Assembly: GCA_902363835.1 (NCBI GenBank)
Contig: CABJBM010000008.1
Coordinates: 124,001-188,000 of the forward strand
Length of the DNA: 64,000 bases
Origin: Lachnospiraceae bacterium
GTDB taxonomy: Bacteria > Bacillota > Clostridia > Lachnospirales > Lachnospiraceae
Reading direction: 5' to 3'
Position 1 is the stretch's first letter. Each line of letters starts with the position of its first letter. Below are positions 62,162-64,000 of this stretch, one piece after another. Under the pieces are notes generated by a model. That model was not told where the DNA came from. It was given only the letters and a program-made list of their open reading frames with translations, and did not search any database. A program made the translations under genes and the position numbers.

Positions 62162-63067
62162 TTAAGGCGTTCCTCCTAAAAATACCTTTTGAGGCTTAAG
62201 AAGATTTTTCTCACTGTCAGGCCCGTAAACTCCAATGAACCGGTCACTGCTGTCATATACCCTTACCGGCCCGTCAGGAAAACCGGAATCTCCCTCCGCC
62301 TGATTTCTGTAAAAGGGATTTCCATTGTGTACCAGCTTGTCAAAATCCGGCTTCATCCGAATTGCCGGGTATTCTGAAAACACCTTGTCCACTGCAAGAA
62401 TATGATCTTCCAGAGTTCCCTCATCCCGAAGCTCCTCAATCCGGGAAAGAGTCAGGCTGTCCTTTAAGCAAAACCCGGACACCTGAGTGCGGAGAAGGGA
62501 TTCCATACACCCACCGCATCCAAGCTTTCTTCCGATATCATAGCAAAGAGTCCGGATATAGGTTCCCTTGGAGCAGGTCACTGTCATGGTAACCCTGGGA
62601 AGCTCTATCCGGTCCACATTAATTTCCAAAATCTCCACAGGCCTGGCCTTCCGCTCCACTTCTTTTCCTGCCCTTGCCAGCTCATAAAGCTTTTTTCCAT
62701 CCACCTTTAAGGCAGAGTACATGGGCGGTATCTGATCGTAATGGCCCAGAAAGCTGAGTACGGCTTCTCTCACCATACCCTCATCCATTAGGACCGGATA
62801 TTCCGCCAAAACCTTTCCAGTGGTATCCTGGGTATCAGTTTCCATGCCTAAAAGCAAGACCGCTTCATAGGTTTTCGTCTTATCTGTCAGCATATCGCAG
62901 AGCTTGGTGGCCTTTCCTAAGCATACGGGAAGCACTCCCTCTGCCATTGGATCCAGCGTTCCTGTGTGGCCTATTTTTTTCTGCTTTAAAATACCTCTCA
63001 TTTTCGCCACAACGTCATGAGAGGTAAATCCTTTTTCCTTGTATACATTAATGATGCCGTCTGCCAT
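62162..63067 (-). CDS. truB: tRNA pseudouridine-55 synthase
   Basis: 301 residues. GIINVYKEKGFTSHDVVAKM opens the fold, and catalytic Asp lies in KIGHTGTLDPMAEGVLPVCL. Further motifs are YDQIPPMYSALKVDGKKLYE and CSKGTYIRTLCYDIG. Modifies U55 in the T-loop of tRNAs. A short PUA-like C-terminus ends in KPQKVFLGGTP. It lies 12 bases after the DHH phosphoesterase gene, with AGGAGATACGCGCT as ribosome site. Confidence 0.96.
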   Translation of the reverse strand: MADGIINVYKEKGFTSHDVVAKMRGILKQKKIGHTGTLDPMAEGVLPVCLGKATKLCDMLTDKTKTYEAVLLLGMETDTQDTTGKVLAEYPVLMDEGMVREAVLSFLGHYDQIPPMYSALKVDGKKLYELARAGKEVERKARPVEILEINVDRIELPRVTMTVTCSKGTYIRTLCYDIGRKLGCGGCMESLLRTQVSGFCLKDSLTLSRIEELRDEGTLEDHILAVDKVFSEYPAIRMKPDFDKLVHNGNPFYRNQAEGDSGFPDGPVRVYDSSDRFIGVYGPDSEKNLLKPQKVFLGGTP

Positions 63068-63079
63068 AGCGCGTATCTC

Positions 63080-64000
63080 CTAGTCAAGCTGTTTTACAAT
63101 CTGATTGGACAAATTGTTGATCACGTCATGAACGCTTCCTGTCATGGTACAGCCGGCCGCTTTTTTATGGCCGCCGCCGCCGAAATAAACGGCAATTTTA
63201 CTCACATCAAGATCCGTGGTGGAACGCAGGCTCACCTTATACTCCCTGCAGCAGGTTTCGTACATAAATATGGCACATACCACGCCCTCTGTGATTCTGA
63301 GCTGATCGATGACTCCATCCATATCCGCACTGGTAACACCGTAAAAATCCATATCCTTTTTGCTTATGGCACTGAAAATACACTGGCCGCCATGAAAGGT
63401 TATGCTCTCCAGCAAAGCCCTGCCCAGAATCTGGTTCTGGATATAGGTCTTCCGGTAAAAGCTGTCATCAATGATCTTTGGAAAGTCAATTCCTTTTTCC
63501 ATCAGCTTTCCTGCGATCTCCATGGTTTTTCTCGAGGTACAGTCATATTTAAACACTCCGGTATCATGGATGATACCGGTATAAATGCATTCCGCCACTT
63601 CCTTACTGATCCGGCTTTCATCAAGAAGGCCGTAAAACACCTCGCAGGTGGAGCTGGCGTTATCCTGTACGATATTTTCTTTTGCATATTTTAAATTGGT
63701 AACGTGATGATCCACGCAGAGGCTCTTTTTTGCGGTAGTTAAGAACTTTAATGCCTCTCCGAACCGAAGGGTATCGCTGCTGTCAAGGCAGAGACAGAGG
63801 TCGTATTCTTTATCCTCTGAAAAATCGCTGACAATGCGGTCAAAATTCCTGAGATAATTAAACTTTGAAGAAGGCGTCTCAAGATAAACCACAGCTTCCA
63901 CTTCCGGGTGATGTTCTTCCAGATAGTTGTATGCCGCCAGACAGGAACCAACACAGTCCCCATCCGGGCGAACATGGCCAATGATTGCTACTGTTTTTAC
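63080..64000 (-). CDS. nrnA: DHH-family phosphoesterase (oligoribonuclease / pAp phosphatase), 5' end outside window
   Basis: At least 307 residues; the frame is open to the window edge. It starts within KTVAIIGHVRPDGDCVGSC (motif with the DGD metal site). The DHH motif occurs in SLCVDHHVTNLKYAKE, and the DHHA1 domain ends in YFGGGGHKKAAGCTM. Degrades short oligoribonucleotides and 3'-phosphoadenosine 5'-phosphate. The order with truB and ribF matches the Clostridial nusA-infB-rbfA gene string, so rbfA is expected just outside the window. Confidence 0.9.
   Translation of the reverse strand, partial: VKTVAIIGHVRPDGDCVGSCLAAYNYLEEHHPEVEAVVYLETPSSKFNYLRNFDRIVSDFSEDKEYDLCLCLDSSDTLRFGEALKFLTTAKKSLCVDHHVTNLKYAKENIVQDNASSTCEVFYGLLDESRISKEVAECIYTGIIHDTGVFKYDCTSRKTMEIAGKLMEKGIDFPKIIDDSFYRKTYIQNQILGRALLESITFHGGQCIFSAISKKDMDFYGVTSADMDGVIDQLRITEGVVCAIFMYETCCREYKVSLRSTTDLDVSKIAVYFGGGGHKKAAGCTMTGSVHDVINNLSNQIVKQLD

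Overview
The window looks like a chromosome segment from an anaerobic, low-to-mid GC Firmicute of the Lachnospiraceae / Clostridium type (Lacrimispora- or Hungatella-like). This is inferred from the Gram-positive lipoproteins, sigma-A promoters with mostly 17-bp spacers, strong AGGAGG ribosome sites, the DHH phosphoesterase-truB-ribF order, several ABC sugar importers with lipoprotein binding proteins, and an AraC-type sensor-regulator. No rRNA or tRNA gene and no CRISPR array was seen.

Layout. (1) 1-6 kb is accessory: the end of an EamA transporter, an IS transposase relic, a WYL regulator divergent from a cysteine hydrolase, an isoprenylcysteine methyltransferase-like protein, an inositol-phosphatase family enzyme, and a cation/proton antiporter behind a fluoride riboswitch with its own terminator. 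(2) 6-11.5 kb is a manganese-type homeostasis block: two DtxR-family regulators, a perfect palindromic operator at a sigma-A promoter, a 34-residue membrane peptide, and a mntR-mntABCD-like ABC importer. (3) 11.5-15.8 kb is a gene graveyard (IS30 relic, Uma2 relic, gutted integrase) that also holds an intact-looking type I toxin/antisense-RNA locus. (4) 15.8-22.6 kb has guaA, SOS-controlled uvrA and a YARHG lipoprotein. (5) 22.7-37.2 kb is a ten-gene operon under a divergent YheO/DauR-like regulator: sugar ABC importer, GH2, D-threonine-aldolase-like PLP enzyme, D-aminoacylase, RidA, GH9, SIS protein and GlcNAc-type kinase. (6) 37.4-42.8 kb is a three-gene SMC complex resembling Wadjet JetABC, with no JetD nuclease. 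(7) 43-50 kb holds an AraC-type membrane sensor and a second sugar ABC importer with a DUF4091 (GH123-like) hydrolase. (8) 51-64 kb is mostly core: ftsH, pyrG, livJHMGF, an NlpC/P60 hydrolase, ribF, truB and the start-truncated DHH phosphoesterase.

How they work together. The region-5 proteins suggest import of a glycan fragment, cytoplasmic trimming by two unsecreted glycosidases, phosphorylation and deamination of an amino sugar, and separate disposal of an N-acyl-D-amino acid. That is a combined amino-sugar / D-amino-acid catabolic pathway whose substrate I cannot name. The region-7 set is a parallel importer-plus-hydrolase unit, probably for an N-acetylated hexosamine. The most noteworthy non-coding elements are the fluoride riboswitch, the DtxR/MntR operator, the LexA box on uvrA, the toxin/antitoxin RNA pair, a terminator in the jet leader, and a dispersed palindromic repeat that sits directly at the ribosome-binding sites of ridA and ribF.
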